Shown piece after piece: positions 35,064-44,658 of a stretch of 64,000 bases of DNA. The position numbers and the translations under genes are program-made. Location of the stretch: contig NZ_WNWM01000002.1 in the NCBI RefSeq assembly GCF_009727155.1, positions 2,790,001-2,854,000 on the forward strand, in the 5' to 3' direction. The stretch comes from Pseudoduganella dura (GTDB taxonomy: Bacteria > Pseudomonadota > Gammaproteobacteria > Burkholderiales > Burkholderiaceae_D). Within the stretch, counting starts at the first letter, position 1, and the number at the start of each line of letters is the position of its first letter. A model generated the notes under the pieces. The model saw nothing but the letters and a program-made list of their open reading frames with translations, had not been told where the DNA came from and searched no databases.

Positions 35064-36005
35064 TCAGCGCTCGCCGCTCATCGCAGGCAGCACCACCGTC
35101 ATCAGCTGGATCGCCGCCGGTCCCGCGAGCACCACCATCAAGGTGGGGAACATGCAGAAGATCAGCGGGAACAGCAGTTTCAGGCCGATCTTCGCCGCGG
35201 CCTCTTCGGCCATCAGTGAACGCTTCAGCCGCAGGTTGTCCGCATGCACGCGCAACGAATCGCCCATGCTGGTACCGAAACGCTCGGCCTGGATCAGCAT
35301 CGCCACCAGCGAATCGACATCGTCCACGCCGCTGCGCAAGGCGAAATTGCGCAGCGCCTTTTCCTTCGAGAAGCCGGCACGCATTTCCATCAGCACCAGT
35401 TGCAGCTCTTGCGCCAGGACGGCGCTCTTGACGTCGATCTCGGCCGCCACCTTCGTCATCGCACGTTCCAGCGACAAGCCCGCCTCCACGCATACGGTCA
35501 GCAGGTCGAGCGCATCCGGCACATTTTCGAATACCTCGCGCTTGCGCCGTTCCGCAGCACGCGAAAGCGCCACGTTCGGCAGGTAATAGCCAATGCCGGC
35601 GCTGACGAGCAGCAGGGACAGCAGGTTGTCGGGCACCATGCCGCCCGACGTGCCGGCTGCCAGCGCGATGATCGCGGGAATACCCAGCGCCAATGCGGTC
35701 TTCGCGGCGAAATACAGCGTGGGCGCCGTGGGATTGCGCCAGCCGGCATTGATGAACCTCGTTCGCAGCGGCGAGCGCTCCCAGCCTTCTTCCGGCAGCG
35801 ACAACTTCGTCAGCGGCTTGGCGGCGCGTGCCACACGCTCGATCCATTCGCCATTCTTTGCTGCCGGTTCGGGCTTGTCGGTGTCACGGCTCATGCGCAG
35901 CCGCTGCCGCAGCGGAATCGGCGAAAAGATCGCCACCGCGACCAGTGCGACCGCCGCAACCACCAGGAAAACGATCAGCAGGAATGCAATCTGTGCGTTG
36001 TTCAT
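35064..36005 (-). CDS. tadC: Flp pilus inner-membrane platform protein TadC
   Basis: 313 residues from MNNAQ, whose ATG overlaps the tadB stop (ATGA). A T2SSF domain is seen with VFENVPDALDLLTVCVEAGLSLERAMTKVAAEI and AMLIQAERFGTSMGDSLRVHADNLR, flanked by N-terminal (AFLLIVFLVVAAVALVAV) and C-terminal (LLFPLIFCMFPTLMVVLAGPAA) membrane helices. With TadB it forms the platform on which the TadA ATPase extrudes Flp pilin. Confidence 0.93.
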   Translation of the reverse strand: MNNAQIAFLLIVFLVVAAVALVAVAIFSPIPLRQRLRMSRDTDKPEPAAKNGEWIERVARAAKPLTKLSLPEEGWERSPLRTRFINAGWRNPTAPTLYFAAKTALALGIPAIIALAAGTSGGMVPDNLLSLLLVSAGIGYYLPNVALSRAAERRKREVFENVPDALDLLTVCVEAGLSLERAMTKVAAEIDVKSAVLAQELQLVLMEMRAGFSKEKALRNFALRSGVDDVDSLVAMLIQAERFGTSMGDSLRVHADNLRLKRSLMAEEAAAKIGLKLLFPLIFCMFPTLMVVLAGPAAIQLMTVVLPAMSGER

Positions 36006-36976
36006 ACCCGTATCCTCACCATCTTGCGCATCCACAGGATGCCGAACACCATCGCGCCGGCCGAGCCCCATAGCATCTGGGTACCGGGCTCGGTGGTCCA
36101 TAACACACTGATATACTCCGGGTTGACGAGGCTCATGAAGACCAGCATGATCAGCGGCAGCAGGCCGAGGATCCAGGCCGACATGCGGCCCTCGGCCGAC
36201 AGCACGCGGATCTGTCCCAGCAGCTTGAGCCGGGCACGCGTGAGCCGGCTGACATTGGCCAGCAACTCGGCCAGGTTGCCGCCCGATTCGCGCTGGATCA
36301 GCACGGCCAGCACGAAGTAGCGCAGGTCGGTCAGCGGAATGCGGCCGGCCATGTTGTGCAGCGCTTCATTCATCGGCACGCCGTAGTTGATTTCCTCATA
36401 GGTTGCCTTGAACTCGGCGCAGAGCGGTTCGGGAATCTCGTCGCCGACCATTTTCAGCACATTGGAGAACGAATGCCCGGCGCGCAGACCACGCGCGAGA
36501 AAGTCCGCTGCCTCGGGCAGCTGCTGCTCGATCTTTTTCAGGCGCTTGCCGCGCAATTTCACCAGCAGGCCATATGGCGCCACGAGCGCCAGCGCCAGCA
36601 GCGCGAGTACCGCCGGCACCGGCAACGGCATGATGGCGGCCAACAGCAGCGCCCCCAGCAGCAGCCCCGCCGAACCCCCCAGGAACTGCGCGACCTGCCA
36701 GCGTACGCCGGCCTGCAGCAGCAGCCGGTCGACGGCGGCCAGTTGCGGGATCCGGCGCAGCCATCCGTCCAGCTCGGGCGAGGCGGCATACTTGCGCTGC
36801 TTGAGGATGCTGATGCGTTCGCCGCCCTCCCTGCGCCCGGCCATCAGGTCGAGCCGCCGCGCGATACGGCGCGCGCTGCCGCCGTGGCTGGTGCTCCACC
36901 ACAGCCACGCACCTTCCACCATGAAGATCACGGCGGCGAAAACCAGCACCGCGAATGCGGTGAAGACGATATCCAC
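36002..36976 (-). CDS. tadB: Flp pilus inner-membrane platform protein TadB
   Basis: 324 residues. One N-terminal membrane helix (AFAVLVFAAVIFMVEGAWLWW), two central ones, then the T2SSF core QLPEAADFLARGLRAGHSFSNVLKMVGDEIPEPLCAEFKATYEEINYGVPMNEALHNMAGRIPLTDLRYFVLAVLIQRESGGNLAELL and a C-terminal helix pair. Partner of TadC and TadA in pilus extrusion. 9 bases after tadA. Confidence 0.94.
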   Translation of the reverse strand: MDIVFTAFAVLVFAAVIFMVEGAWLWWSTSHGGSARRIARRLDLMAGRREGGERISILKQRKYAASPELDGWLRRIPQLAAVDRLLLQAGVRWQVAQFLGGSAGLLLGALLLAAIMPLPVPAVLALLALALVAPYGLLVKLRGKRLKKIEQQLPEAADFLARGLRAGHSFSNVLKMVGDEIPEPLCAEFKATYEEINYGVPMNEALHNMAGRIPLTDLRYFVLAVLIQRESGGNLAELLANVSRLTRARLKLLGQIRVLSAEGRMSAWILGLLPLIMLVFMSLVNPEYISVLWTTEPGTQMLWGSAGAMVFGILWMRKMVRIRV

Positions 36977-36985
36977 GGCGCTCTC

Positions 36986-38332
36986 CTATTCGAACACGCG
37001 GTCGGGATCGAACACGCTGTCGGGCACGGGTACCCCGAACATCCTGAGCCGCTCGGCGAAGCGGGGCCGCACACCGGTGGCGTAGAAATGACCTTGCACC
37101 TTGCCGGCGGCATCGACACCCGTCTGCTCGAAGTGGAAGATTTCCTGCATCGAGATCACCTCGCCTTCCATGCCCGTGACTTCCTGCAGGCTGACGAGCT
37201 TGCGCGCGCCATCGGTGAGACGGGACACCTGCAGTACGACGGTGATGGCGGAAGCGATCTGCTGCCGTGCCGCGCGCGGCGTCAGGTTCACGCCTGACAT
37301 GCCCACCATGTTTTCCAGCCGCGTCAGCGCGTCGCGCGGCGTGTTCGAGTGGATCGTCGCCAGCGACCCTTCGTGGCCCGTGTTCATCGCCTGCAGCATG
37401 TCCATCGCTTCGGCGCCGCGCACCTCGCCCAGGATGATGCGGTCGGGCCGCATCCGCAACGCGTTGCGAACCAGCGCGCGCTGGTTGACCTCGCCCTTGC
37501 CCTCGATGTTCGGCGGGCGCGTTTCCAGCCGCACCACGTGCGGCTGGCGCATCGCCAGCTCGGCGGCATCCTCGATCGTGACGATCCGCTCGGACGGCGG
37601 GATATAGCCGGACAGCACGTTCAGCAGCGTGGTCTTGCCGCTGCCGGTGCCGCCCGAGATCAGGATGTTGATCTTCGCGTGGCCCAGCGCCTGCAGCACC
37701 TGCATCATCGGCGGCGTGAGGCTCTTCAGTTCGATCAGGTTCTGTATCGTCAACGGATTGGCCGAGAAACGCCGGATCGACAGGATCGGGCCATCCACCG
37801 CCAGCGGCGGAATGATCGCGTTGACCCGTGAACCATCCGGCAGGCGCGCATCGACCATCGGGCTCGATTCGTCCACGCGCCGGCCCACGCGCGACACGAT
37901 CTTCTCGATGATCTTCATCAGGTGGGCATTGTCGGTGAATGTCACGTCCGTCAGTTCGAGCCGGCCGCCCCGCTCCACGTAGACCTGTTTGCAGGTATTG
38001 ACCAGGATGTCCGAAATACTGTTATCGGACAACAGGCGCTCCAGCGGGCCGAAGCCCAGCATCTCGTGCTGGATGTCGAGCACCAGGTGGTGCCGTTCGG
38101 CCTGGTTGAGCACGATGCGCTCGTCCTCGATGATGCGCTGCACCAGCAGCGCCAGCTCGTGCTTGAACTGCTCGGCCGTCAGCCGCTTGAGGCGTTCGAG
38201 GTCGATGCGGTCCAGGATCAGCTGGTGCATCGTGGCCTTCAGCTCCTGGTAGGCGGCCTGCGACTGCACTTGCAGCGTGGCGCCATTGCCGCGGGCCTCT
38301 TCCGCCAAAGCCAGGCGTTCGCGCAAACTCAT
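36986..38332 (-). CDS. tadA: Flp pilus secretion ATPase TadA (CpaF)
   Basis: 448 residues. The GspE/VirB11-type motor shows Walker [17 protein letters not shown], Asp box [24 protein letters not shown], Walker [51 protein letters not shown]. It powers Flp pilus assembly in the cytoplasm. ATGA overlap with tadZ gives coupling. Confidence 0.97.
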   Translation of the reverse strand: MSLRERLALAEEARGNGATLQVQSQAAYQELKATMHQLILDRIDLERLKRLTAEQFKHELALLVQRIIEDERIVLNQAERHHLVLDIQHEMLGFGPLERLLSDNSISDILVNTCKQVYVERGGRLELTDVTFTDNAHLMKIIEKIVSRVGRRVDESSPMVDARLPDGSRVNAIIPPLAVDGPILSIRRFSANPLTIQNLIELKSLTPPMMQVLQALGHAKINILISGGTGSGKTTLLNVLSGYIPPSERIVTIEDAAELAMRQPHVVRLETRPPNIEGKGEVNQRALVRNALRMRPDRIILGEVRGAEAMDMLQAMNTGHEGSLATIHSNTPRDALTRLENMVGMSGVNLTPRAARQQIASAITVVLQVSRLTDGARKLVSLQEVTGMEGEVISMQEIFHFEQTGVDAAGKVQGHFYATGVRPRFAERLRMFGVPVPDSVFDPDRVFE

Positions 38333-39525
38333 GATGTGATCCTTTCAGGTTTCTGGCCTGCATCGCTGCGGCCGAACAGGCGGTCGAACAGGCCCTTGGT
38401 TTCGGTGACGCGGCGCGCCGTCACCAGCTCGACCAGGTCGGCCAGGCTGCGGGCAACCGCGCTGCCGCGCGACAGCTGCAACACGGGAATGCCCTGGTTG
38501 ACCGAGTCGGTGGCCGACGCGTAGTCGTTCGGCATCGTGTGCATCACTTCCGCGCCCAGCGCATGCTCCAGGTCGGACAGGCGCAGCTTGCCGCCCTTCT
38601 CATAGCGGTTGACGATCAGCCGCGTGCGCTCGGCCGGATAGCCCAGCGAGCGGAAGATATCGAGCAGCCGGCGCCCGTCCCGGATATCGGGCAGCGCCAG
38701 CTGCAGCACCGGGTAGATCGCATCGGCGCTGTCCAGCGCGCGCAGCGACAGCGCATCGATCTGGCGGCCCATGTCCAGCAGCACGTAGTCGTAGTGCTTG
38801 CGTGCCACGCGCAGGATCGTGTCCATGTGCTCCGGCTTCATGTCCACCACGTGGGCCGGATCGTCGGCGCCGGCCAGGACGCCGAAGTTGGGCGTCACAT
38901 GCACCAGGCAGGATTCCAGGAAGGCGCCATCCATGCGGCCGATCTGGGCGCAGATATCCGACAGCGTCATCGTCGGTTTCTGGTCGGAGACATACAGCGT
39001 GGCGTCGCCGAACTGGCCATGCAGGTCGATCAGCAGCACTTTCTTTTCCGCCAGGGCACCCAGCGCGTAGCCGAAATTGGCGGCGATGAACGTGGCGCCG
39101 CTACCGCCCTTGCAGGATATGAACGCGAACACCTTGCCGTCGCGCATGCGGGTGACGCCCGACTCGATTTCGATCCGGTCGATCGCTTCATGAAACGCGC
39201 GGTGCACGAGCGGCAGCTGCAGCACTTCGCGGATGCCGGTCCGCATCGCGCGGATCAACAGGTCCTGGTGCGCCTCGCGCGCCAGCAGCATGAACCGGGC
39301 TTCCGGATACAGGCGGGCCAGGCGCTCCACCATTCCCCATTCGCCGGGTTCCACGCCGCTGGCGTCGAAAATCACCAGATCGGGCGGTTCGGGAAGAATC
39401 CGGTCGGTGGCGTCGCGCAATCCCTGGCGCGATGCGACGAGCTGCACTGCCGGCAGCCGGGCGGAACCCTGCGCGGCGATTTCGGCGTGCAGCAGGCTAT
39501 CCTTGCTGATCATGAGGGCTTTCAT
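38329..39525 (-). CDS. tadZ: Flp pilus localisation protein TadZ (CpaE)
   Basis: 398 residues. The first ~130 residues form an atypical receiver-like domain (PDLVIFDASGVEPGEWGMVERLARLYPEARFMLLARE), then a ParA/MinD ATPase with deviant P-loop FISCKGGSGATFIAANFGYALGA and the DLHGQFGDATLYV and DMGRQIDALSLRALDSAD motifs. TadZ marks a polar site and recruits other Tad proteins. It is 18 bases downstream of the tadF-like gene. Confidence 0.93.
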   Translation of the reverse strand: MKALMISKDSLLHAEIAAQGSARLPAVQLVASRQGLRDATDRILPEPPDLVIFDASGVEPGEWGMVERLARLYPEARFMLLAREAHQDLLIRAMRTGIREVLQLPLVHRAFHEAIDRIEIESGVTRMRDGKVFAFISCKGGSGATFIAANFGYALGALAEKKVLLIDLHGQFGDATLYVSDQKPTMTLSDICAQIGRMDGAFLESCLVHVTPNFGVLAGADDPAHVVDMKPEHMDTILRVARKHYDYVLLDMGRQIDALSLRALDSADAIYPVLQLALPDIRDGRRLLDIFRSLGYPAERTRLIVNRYEKGGKLRLSDLEHALGAEVMHTMPNDYASATDSVNQGIPVLQLSRGSAVARSLADLVELVTARRVTETKGLFDRLFGRSDAGQKPERITS

Positions 39526-39543
39526 GGCGAACTTTCCTATTGT

Positions 39544-40128
39544 TTAGAGACAGTTATTCACGCCCGGCCGGTAGCCGAGCGTTTCAGCCTTGACGACGGT
39601 GGCCGCCATCGGCACGGGCCCGGCCATGCCGGGCAGCAGGCCCGTCATCGGCTGGTGGGCCAGCGGCGTGCATGCGCCGCTGGCGTCGCTGCAAATGCTG
39701 GCCCGCACGAAGCGAATGCAGGATGCGCCGGAAGGGTCTTGCATGCAGTTGCGGATGTTTTCGACCGGACAGGCCGGCATCGACCCGGCCCCGATCGCCG
39801 TGCCGTCGGCACGGAGGTATTCGATCCGCACTTGCGCGGGCCCGAGGTTGGGCGCCAGTACCAGGGGGCCATCGTCGCCGGCATTGCGGAACAGGGCGTG
39901 CCGCCTGACCACCGCCAGGTCGGCCGCGACGGAAAAATCCGTCATCGCCGCGGCGCGCGCGGCCTGGCGCGTCACTTCCTGCACGGTGTTGGACACGAAG
40001 AGCATGCGCGCCACTTCCATCGTGCCGAACATCATCACCAGGAACATCGTCATGCATAGCGCCAGTTCGACCATGAGCGCACCGCCCTCGCGGCGCAGCG
40101 GAGCGTGGGCAAGGTGTTCAGGGCACAT
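39544..40128 (-). CDS. tadF: TadE/TadF-like pseudopilin
   Basis: 194 residues from MCPEHLAH, whose start lies inside the preceding gene (11-base overlap). A TadE-type segment REGGALMVELALCMTMFLVMMFGTMEVARML at residues 12-42 provides the prepilin-like cleavage region and helix; the periplasmic part has seven or so Cys (PACPVENIRNCMQ, CIRFVRASICSDASGACTPL). Minor pilins of this class prime pilus assembly. Assignment to TadF rather than TadE is by gene order only. Confidence 0.8.
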   Translation of the reverse strand: MCPEHLAHAPLRREGGALMVELALCMTMFLVMMFGTMEVARMLFVSNTVQEVTRQAARAAAMTDFSVAADLAVVRRHALFRNAGDDGPLVLAPNLGPAQVRIEYLRADGTAIGAGSMPACPVENIRNCMQDPSGASCIRFVRASICSDASGACTPLAHQPMTGLLPGMAGPVPMAATVVKAETLGYRPGVNNCL

Positions 40129-40579
40129 AATCGAGCTCGCTGTCGAAGTCGAGGGCCGCGCCTTCCCGGAGACCGAGAAGATCGAACGTGTACCCGTCGT
40201 TGAAAATGGTGTCGGCGAATTCGGTGCGTGCCGTGACCGTGACCTGGGTAAGATTCGTGATCCCGCAAGCACCATTGTTGCACCTCGCTTCCACGGTATC
40301 CCCCGGCACGATGTCGATTCCGGAGGATCGCGCCGCGGTATTGACCAGGGCACTTCCGGCCTCTCTCATGCGAGTGGCAGCACCGGTGCCGCTCACCTGT
40401 TCGATCGGCCGCGCAGCGATGATGCGCGCCGCGTTGTACACGCTTTTCTCCATCGCGATCAGGTGCCACGTGAACCGCCCGAACAGCACGATCGTGGCGA
40501 GGACCAGCATGCCGAGGCTCATTACCACCGCCAGCTCGATCGCGGCGGTGCCGCGCTCGCGGTATCTTGAAACGTTCAT
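40118..40579 (-). CDS. tadE: TadE-like pseudopilin
   Basis: 153 residues from MNVSRYRERGTAAIELAVVMSLGMLVLATIVLFGRF, the classic TadE N-terminus (basic leader, G before TAAIE, Glu at +5, hydrophobic helix). Overlaps the tadG stop by 4 bases at its start and the tadF-like gene at its end. Minor pilin of the Flp system. Confidence 0.9.
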   Translation of the reverse strand: MNVSRYRERGTAAIELAVVMSLGMLVLATIVLFGRFTWHLIAMEKSVYNAARIIAARPIEQVSGTGAATRMREAGSALVNTAARSSGIDIVPGDTVEARCNNGACGITNLTQVTVTARTEFADTIFNDGYTFDLLGLREGAALDFDSELDYVP

Positions 40580-42021
40580 CGGAACACCTCCACGTTGCTG
40601 TCGACTTCTTCTTCCCGCACAACGCCGGCGAACTCGCCAGGCACCTCGCCGGCGCTGGCCCTGGCGGTCAGGAAAAACCGGCCATAGGCCAGCACCCGCG
40701 CGCGCGGCGCCGCGCCGGCGGGCGCCGCGGCGGCGCAATCGAGCAGCGGGATCAATAGCAGCCGCCGCCCCCGGCGCCAGGGATCGGCACCGGAAATGTG
40801 GTGCGCCGACGCCGCGCTCATGTACGGCGTCTGGGTAGCCCATTTGCTGGGTATCGCCGTGGCGCCGGGATACAGCTTGGCCCAGTCGGTCATGGTGAAA
40901 CTGCCGCCGATGGCACCGCCGGGCTGGCTGGCGGAGGTCCACTTCGCCGTACCGTAAGCCCACAGGCTGCCGTATGCGTTTGCCGCGACCGGCTGGCCCG
41001 GTGGCAGATCGGCGACGGTTGCCAGCCTGCCGTCGGCCGTGGAAGACTGGGCGCTGGCGCCGAGCTGGGTTCCCTGCCAGCCGGGCGACTGGAACTCCCG
41101 CACGTTGCGGTCGTTCGGCGCGCCCTCCGCGCTGCACAGGTTCGCGAACTGGCTGAAGCGCGTGTTGAGCTGGTTTGCCAGCGCGAACGCGTCGCCGCCC
41201 TTTTGCAGGTGCAGCTGCCCGCTGCCGATGCCGCTATAGCCCAGCTTGCCAGCGCACATGAAGGGACCAAGCGCATTCCAGTCGCCGGCCGTGGCAGCCC
41301 CACTGGGAGGTGTCACTGGGTTGACCAGGTAATACGCATGCGTTGTGGCGCGCGGATTCAGGCGCAGCAGGTTATAGGTCACGCCATAGCGGAAGCCGTA
41401 CGTCACCACTTCGGAGGTCGCCGCGGAGAACGCACGTGTGCCGTTCGGCGTTTCCGAGAGCGCACAGATGGCCAGCGGCGTGGCGTTCAGCATCGTGGGG
41501 CCGGCCACCGCCACGGCCCCCACGCCGATGCCCGCGCCGGAGCCGAACATGGCCATCAGGATGGGCTGCAACTGGTGAACGGCATTGTCGAGCGCGCTCA
41601 TGTCGAACCGCGCATACGTGATCCCGGCCGGTGCGGCTCGTACCTCGGCGGCTGTCATCCATGCGCCAGGGGCCGCATCCGGACTGGCGGAAAAACGCAG
41701 CGCGCTCCCCTGCGTACCCGCGTTCCAGGGCAGCCGCCCTTCGATACCGAGACGCTTGGTGCCGGCGATGGCGAGCGCGGAAGCCATGGCCGCGTCCACG
41801 CCGCCCGACGTGCCATTGAGCTGCTGCGCCGCGGCCAGTGCGATCGCATCGGCCGCGTTCTGCAACTGCACCTTGCGGTAATACACCAGGCCCAGGTCCG
41901 TCACCAGGCCGGCAAAGCCCAGTATGATCATGAGCATGAAGGCATACATGATCAGGATCGCGCCGCCCTGGCGCGCCCGCGCGGCGCCTGGTGGAAGGCG
42001 CAATCCGCAGCGCACGCTCAT
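40576..42021 (-). CDS. tadG: TadG-like pilus assembly protein
   Basis: 481 residues from MSVRCGLRLPPGAARARQGGAILIMYAFMLMIILGFAGLVTDLGLVYYRKVQLQNAADAIALAAAQQLNG, the Tad-domain signature (a TadG/Flp helix followed by an N-x-x-DAIALAAA helix). The rest is a large exported domain with many Gly/Asn/Ser and no recognised fold; a von Willebrand A domain was not evident. Starts 4 bases inside the lipoprotein gene. The third pseudopilin-like membrane component of this locus. Confidence 0.88.
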   Translation of the reverse strand: MSVRCGLRLPPGAARARQGGAILIMYAFMLMIILGFAGLVTDLGLVYYRKVQLQNAADAIALAAAQQLNGTSGGVDAAMASALAIAGTKRLGIEGRLPWNAGTQGSALRFSASPDAAPGAWMTAAEVRAAPAGITYARFDMSALDNAVHQLQPILMAMFGSGAGIGVGAVAVAGPTMLNATPLAICALSETPNGTRAFSAATSEVVTYGFRYGVTYNLLRLNPRATTHAYYLVNPVTPPSGAATAGDWNALGPFMCAGKLGYSGIGSGQLHLQKGGDAFALANQLNTRFSQFANLCSAEGAPNDRNVREFQSPGWQGTQLGASAQSSTADGRLATVADLPPGQPVAANAYGSLWAYGTAKWTSASQPGGAIGGSFTMTDWAKLYPGATAIPSKWATQTPYMSAASAHHISGADPWRRGRRLLLIPLLDCAAAAPAGAAPRARVLAYGRFFLTARASAGEVPGEFAGVVREEEVDSNVEVFR

Positions 42022-42287
42022 TTCGCACCGCTGACGCCGATGGTGAACACGCTCGAGGGCGGCGGCGGCTCGGTGAACGATTTCTGGTAGCGCTGCTGCG
42101 ACGCGGCGGCGGCCTGGCCGTCGATCCCCGCCACCGGCCGGCGATCCCGCGCGGCTTCGGGGTTGATGATCTGCTGGGCGAACGCGGCACGGGTCGCGTC
42201 GCCGAAGCGCGCATCCCATTGCGGCGTGCGCGAGACGCAGCCGGCAGTCGCGCAGGCGAGCATGGCAATGATGAAGTACGGTTTCAT
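42018..42287 (-). CDS. Small tad-locus lipoprotein
   Basis: 89 residues with lipobox TAGC (Cys17) after a short hydrophobic signal, then a compact, polar tail (PQWDARFGDATRAAFAQQIINPEAARDRRP). A good ribosome site (GAGGAG) lies before the ATG. It occupies the position where CpaD/RcpB is expected after the secretin but is far shorter. FGDATRAAFAQQIINPEAA resembles a motif often seen in pilus lipoproteins of tad loci; a secretin-pilotin role is a guess. Confidence 0.75.
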   Translation of the reverse strand: MKPYFIIAMLACATAGCVSRTPQWDARFGDATRAAFAQQIINPEAARDRRPVAGIDGQAAAASQQRYQKSFTEPPPPSSVFTIGVSGAK

Positions 42288-42296
42288 GGGTTCTCC

Positions 42297-43808
42297 TCAC
42301 TTCAGCTGGAAGCCGGACGATGCCGCCGGCGCCGGGGTTGTCGCTGCGGGCGCACGCCCTTCCATTTTCCCGTTGATGAACAGTCCGCCCCGGCCGGCGG
42401 GCTGCAGTGCATCGGTGGGCAACGCGTGGCCGGGCGGCAGCGGCTTGACCAGGTGCGCCGTGACGACGAACAGCAGTTCGCTGCGGTCGTTCTGGAAGTC
42501 GGTGCTGCGGAACAGCGTGCCGAGTACCGGCACTTCGCCCAGCGCGGGCAGCGCATTGATGTTGCTGACCTGGTTATTGCGGATCAGGCCGCCGATGGCG
42601 AAACTCTGCCCGTCGAACAGCTGCACCGTGGTGGTGGCGCGCCGCGTGGTAATCACCGGCATGATGGCGCCGCCGGTGATGCCGTTGGCGGAAATGCCGA
42701 TGCCTTCGCGCGACAGCTCCGAGACTTCCGGCGCCACTTTCAGGTTGATGCGTCCGCCCGCCAGTACTGTGGGGGTAAAGCGCAGGCCCACGCCGAATTC
42801 CCTTTCTTCCAGCGAGATCCTGTTGTTGTCCTGTGCCACGGGGATGAAGATCTTGCCGCCGGCCAGGAAGCTGCCTTCCTGGCCGCTGATCGCCATCACC
42901 GTGGGTTCGGCCAGCAGGCGCACCAGGCCGTCATTGCGCTCCCCATCGATCTGCAACTGCGTGCCCGCCGCCTTGAACAGGTTGATGCCGCCCTTCAGTG
43001 AACCGGTAAGGAAATTGGACAGCAGCGACGTGGTCCATTCCCCGCCATGCTTGCGGATGGCGGTGCCGGCTTCGAGCTTGTCGAGCAGACTCTTCGATAC
43101 CTCGGCGATTTTCACCTCCAGCATGACCTGCTGCGGCGAACTCACGCCCAGCAGGTTGACGATGCGCGCACCGCCCGCGCTGGCCTGGCTCGTGCTGGCC
43201 AAGCTCGCACTTTCCTCGCCGGCCTTGCCGGCGGCAACCGGCTTGGCGGGCCGGCGCACATAGGCCTGCGCCAGTTCCAGCACGCGTGCCAGCGTGCCGC
43301 CATCGGCGACCGTGCCGCTCAGCACCAGCGTATCGGCGGCGGCCGTCACCTTGATGTCCTGCTCTTCCGGCAGCACCGAAGCCAGCGTGGCACGCAGGCC
43401 CGTGACATCCATCGCCACGTTCACTTCGATCACGCTGCAGTTGCCGCTTTTTCCCTGCACGATCATGTTGGTGCTGCCGACATCGACGCCCACCAGGTAC
43501 AGCGTTTCCGGCGCCACCAGCATGGCCTGCAGCACGGCCGGATTGCCGACGCTGCGGTTGACGACGGGTTCGGGCAGCCGCATCAGCGTGGACTTGCCGA
43601 TCTGCAGGTCGAGCTGGCCGGGCGCCGCTGCCTGGCCGCGGCAGCGCGGGCCTTCCGTCCGTTCCACCGGTGCCGGCTTGCGCGGCTCGACCGGTGCGGC
43701 GGCCGGGCTAGCCGGGGGAGTCAGGGTAAGGACCGGGGCCGGCGTGGCAGCGCCTGCGGTGCGGGCCGCCAGCATGCAGGCGAGAATAATCATTGGACAG
43801 TTTTTCAT
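42297..43808 (-). CDS. rcpA: Flp pilus outer-membrane secretin RcpA (CpaC)
   Basis: 503 residues: signal peptide (to ARTAGA, about residue 20), Pro/Ala linker, N-terminal secretin domain (GKSTLMRLPEPVVNRSVGNPAVLQAMLVAPETLYLVGVDVGSTNMIVQ), a BON-like stretch (GLRATLASVLPEEQDIKVTAAADTLVLSGTVADGGTL) and the C-terminal secretin core (VMLEVKIAEVSKSLLDKL...VLAGGRINLKVAPEVSELSREG...TVQLFDGQSFAIGGLIRNNQVSNINALPALGEVPVLGTLFRS). Forms the outer-membrane pore. Ten bases after rcpC. Confidence 0.93.
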   Translation of the reverse strand: MKNCPMIILACMLAARTAGAATPAPVLTLTPPASPAAAPVEPRKPAPVERTEGPRCRGQAAAPGQLDLQIGKSTLMRLPEPVVNRSVGNPAVLQAMLVAPETLYLVGVDVGSTNMIVQGKSGNCSVIEVNVAMDVTGLRATLASVLPEEQDIKVTAAADTLVLSGTVADGGTLARVLELAQAYVRRPAKPVAAGKAGEESASLASTSQASAGGARIVNLLGVSSPQQVMLEVKIAEVSKSLLDKLEAGTAIRKHGGEWTTSLLSNFLTGSLKGGINLFKAAGTQLQIDGERNDGLVRLLAEPTVMAISGQEGSFLAGGKIFIPVAQDNNRISLEEREFGVGLRFTPTVLAGGRINLKVAPEVSELSREGIGISANGITGGAIMPVITTRRATTTVQLFDGQSFAIGGLIRNNQVSNINALPALGEVPVLGTLFRSTDFQNDRSELLFVVTAHLVKPLPPGHALPTDALQPAGRGGLFINGKMEGRAPAATTPAPAASSGFQLK

Positions 43809-43818
43809 GATGGCTTCC

Positions 43819-44658
43819 TTACAGGCATTCCTGGCGGCTCTTCAGGCCGTCGATGGCGCCGATACAGTGGCGCGGCCTGGCCGCTGCGACTTGCCGCACG
43901 GCCGCCACGCGCTTCACGGGCGGAGCCGGTGGCGGCGGGGCAGGTTCGGCAATTCCCAGCAGGCTGTTCTTGGTTGCGCCCGTCGTGGTGGCGTCGCGCG
44001 GATCGACCTGGTTGCGCAGCACCAGCGACAGGCTGCCCACGGAGCGCGCCAGGTCGAGCTTTTCCGCCTGTTCCGGCGCCACCTCGAGCGTTACCGCGTT
44101 GACGACTCTGGGCTTGGTATCGTCGCGGCCCACTTCCTGGGCGACGGCCAGTACGAGGATCCGCTCCAGCACGATCTTCGAGATCGCCAGCTCCCGGTCG
44201 CCTTGCGTGCCGCTGCCTTCGGCTTGGGTGCTGACGAGGATGTCGACGAAGTTGCCCGGCAGTGCGAAACCGGCGACGCCGACCACGTCGTTGACGCGCA
44301 CGGTGATGGCGCGCTTGCCTTCGCTGATCAGCGCCGACAGGCCACCCAGCGTGCCGGCGGGGGCCAGCTTGGCCTCGGCCAGCGGTTCACCCCGCAGCAC
44401 GCTGACTTTCAGCACCCGGCCGACCAGCTTCATCGGATCGCCCACCGCACCTTCCGGCAGGTTGTCCGCCGGCCAGTCGGAGAGTTTCACCATCTCGGGT
44501 GCAAGGCGCTGCCCGAGGCTGATATCGCCCGTGGCCACGACGATGCGCGAGGCATGGGTGGGGGTCTGCCCCAGCAGCCAGCGCGACGCCATGGCGACTG
44601 CCGCGAGGCCCAGTAAAATGGCCAGGGCCATCATTGAATATGCACGCCGGTTTTTCAT
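43819..44658 (-). CDS. rcpC: Flp pilus assembly protein RcpC (CpaB)
   Basis: 279 residues. N-terminal membrane anchor (MMALAILLGLAAVAMASRWLLG), then an SAF domain (VVATGDISLGQRLAPEMVKLSDWPADNLPEGAVGDPMKLVGRVLKVSVLRGEPLAEAKLAP), a second beta module and a Pro/Ala-rich tail. RcpC is a periplasmic component of the Flp apparatus interacting with the secretin. ATGA overlap with the AAA+ ATPase gene. Confidence 0.92.
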   Translation of the reverse strand: MKNRRAYSMMALAILLGLAAVAMASRWLLGQTPTHASRIVVATGDISLGQRLAPEMVKLSDWPADNLPEGAVGDPMKLVGRVLKVSVLRGEPLAEAKLAPAGTLGGLSALISEGKRAITVRVNDVVGVAGFALPGNFVDILVSTQAEGSGTQGDRELAISKIVLERILVLAVAQEVGRDDTKPRVVNAVTLEVAPEQAEKLDLARSVGSLSLVLRNQVDPRDATTTGATKNSLLGIAEPAPPPPAPPVKRVAAVRQVAAARPRHCIGAIDGLKSRQECL

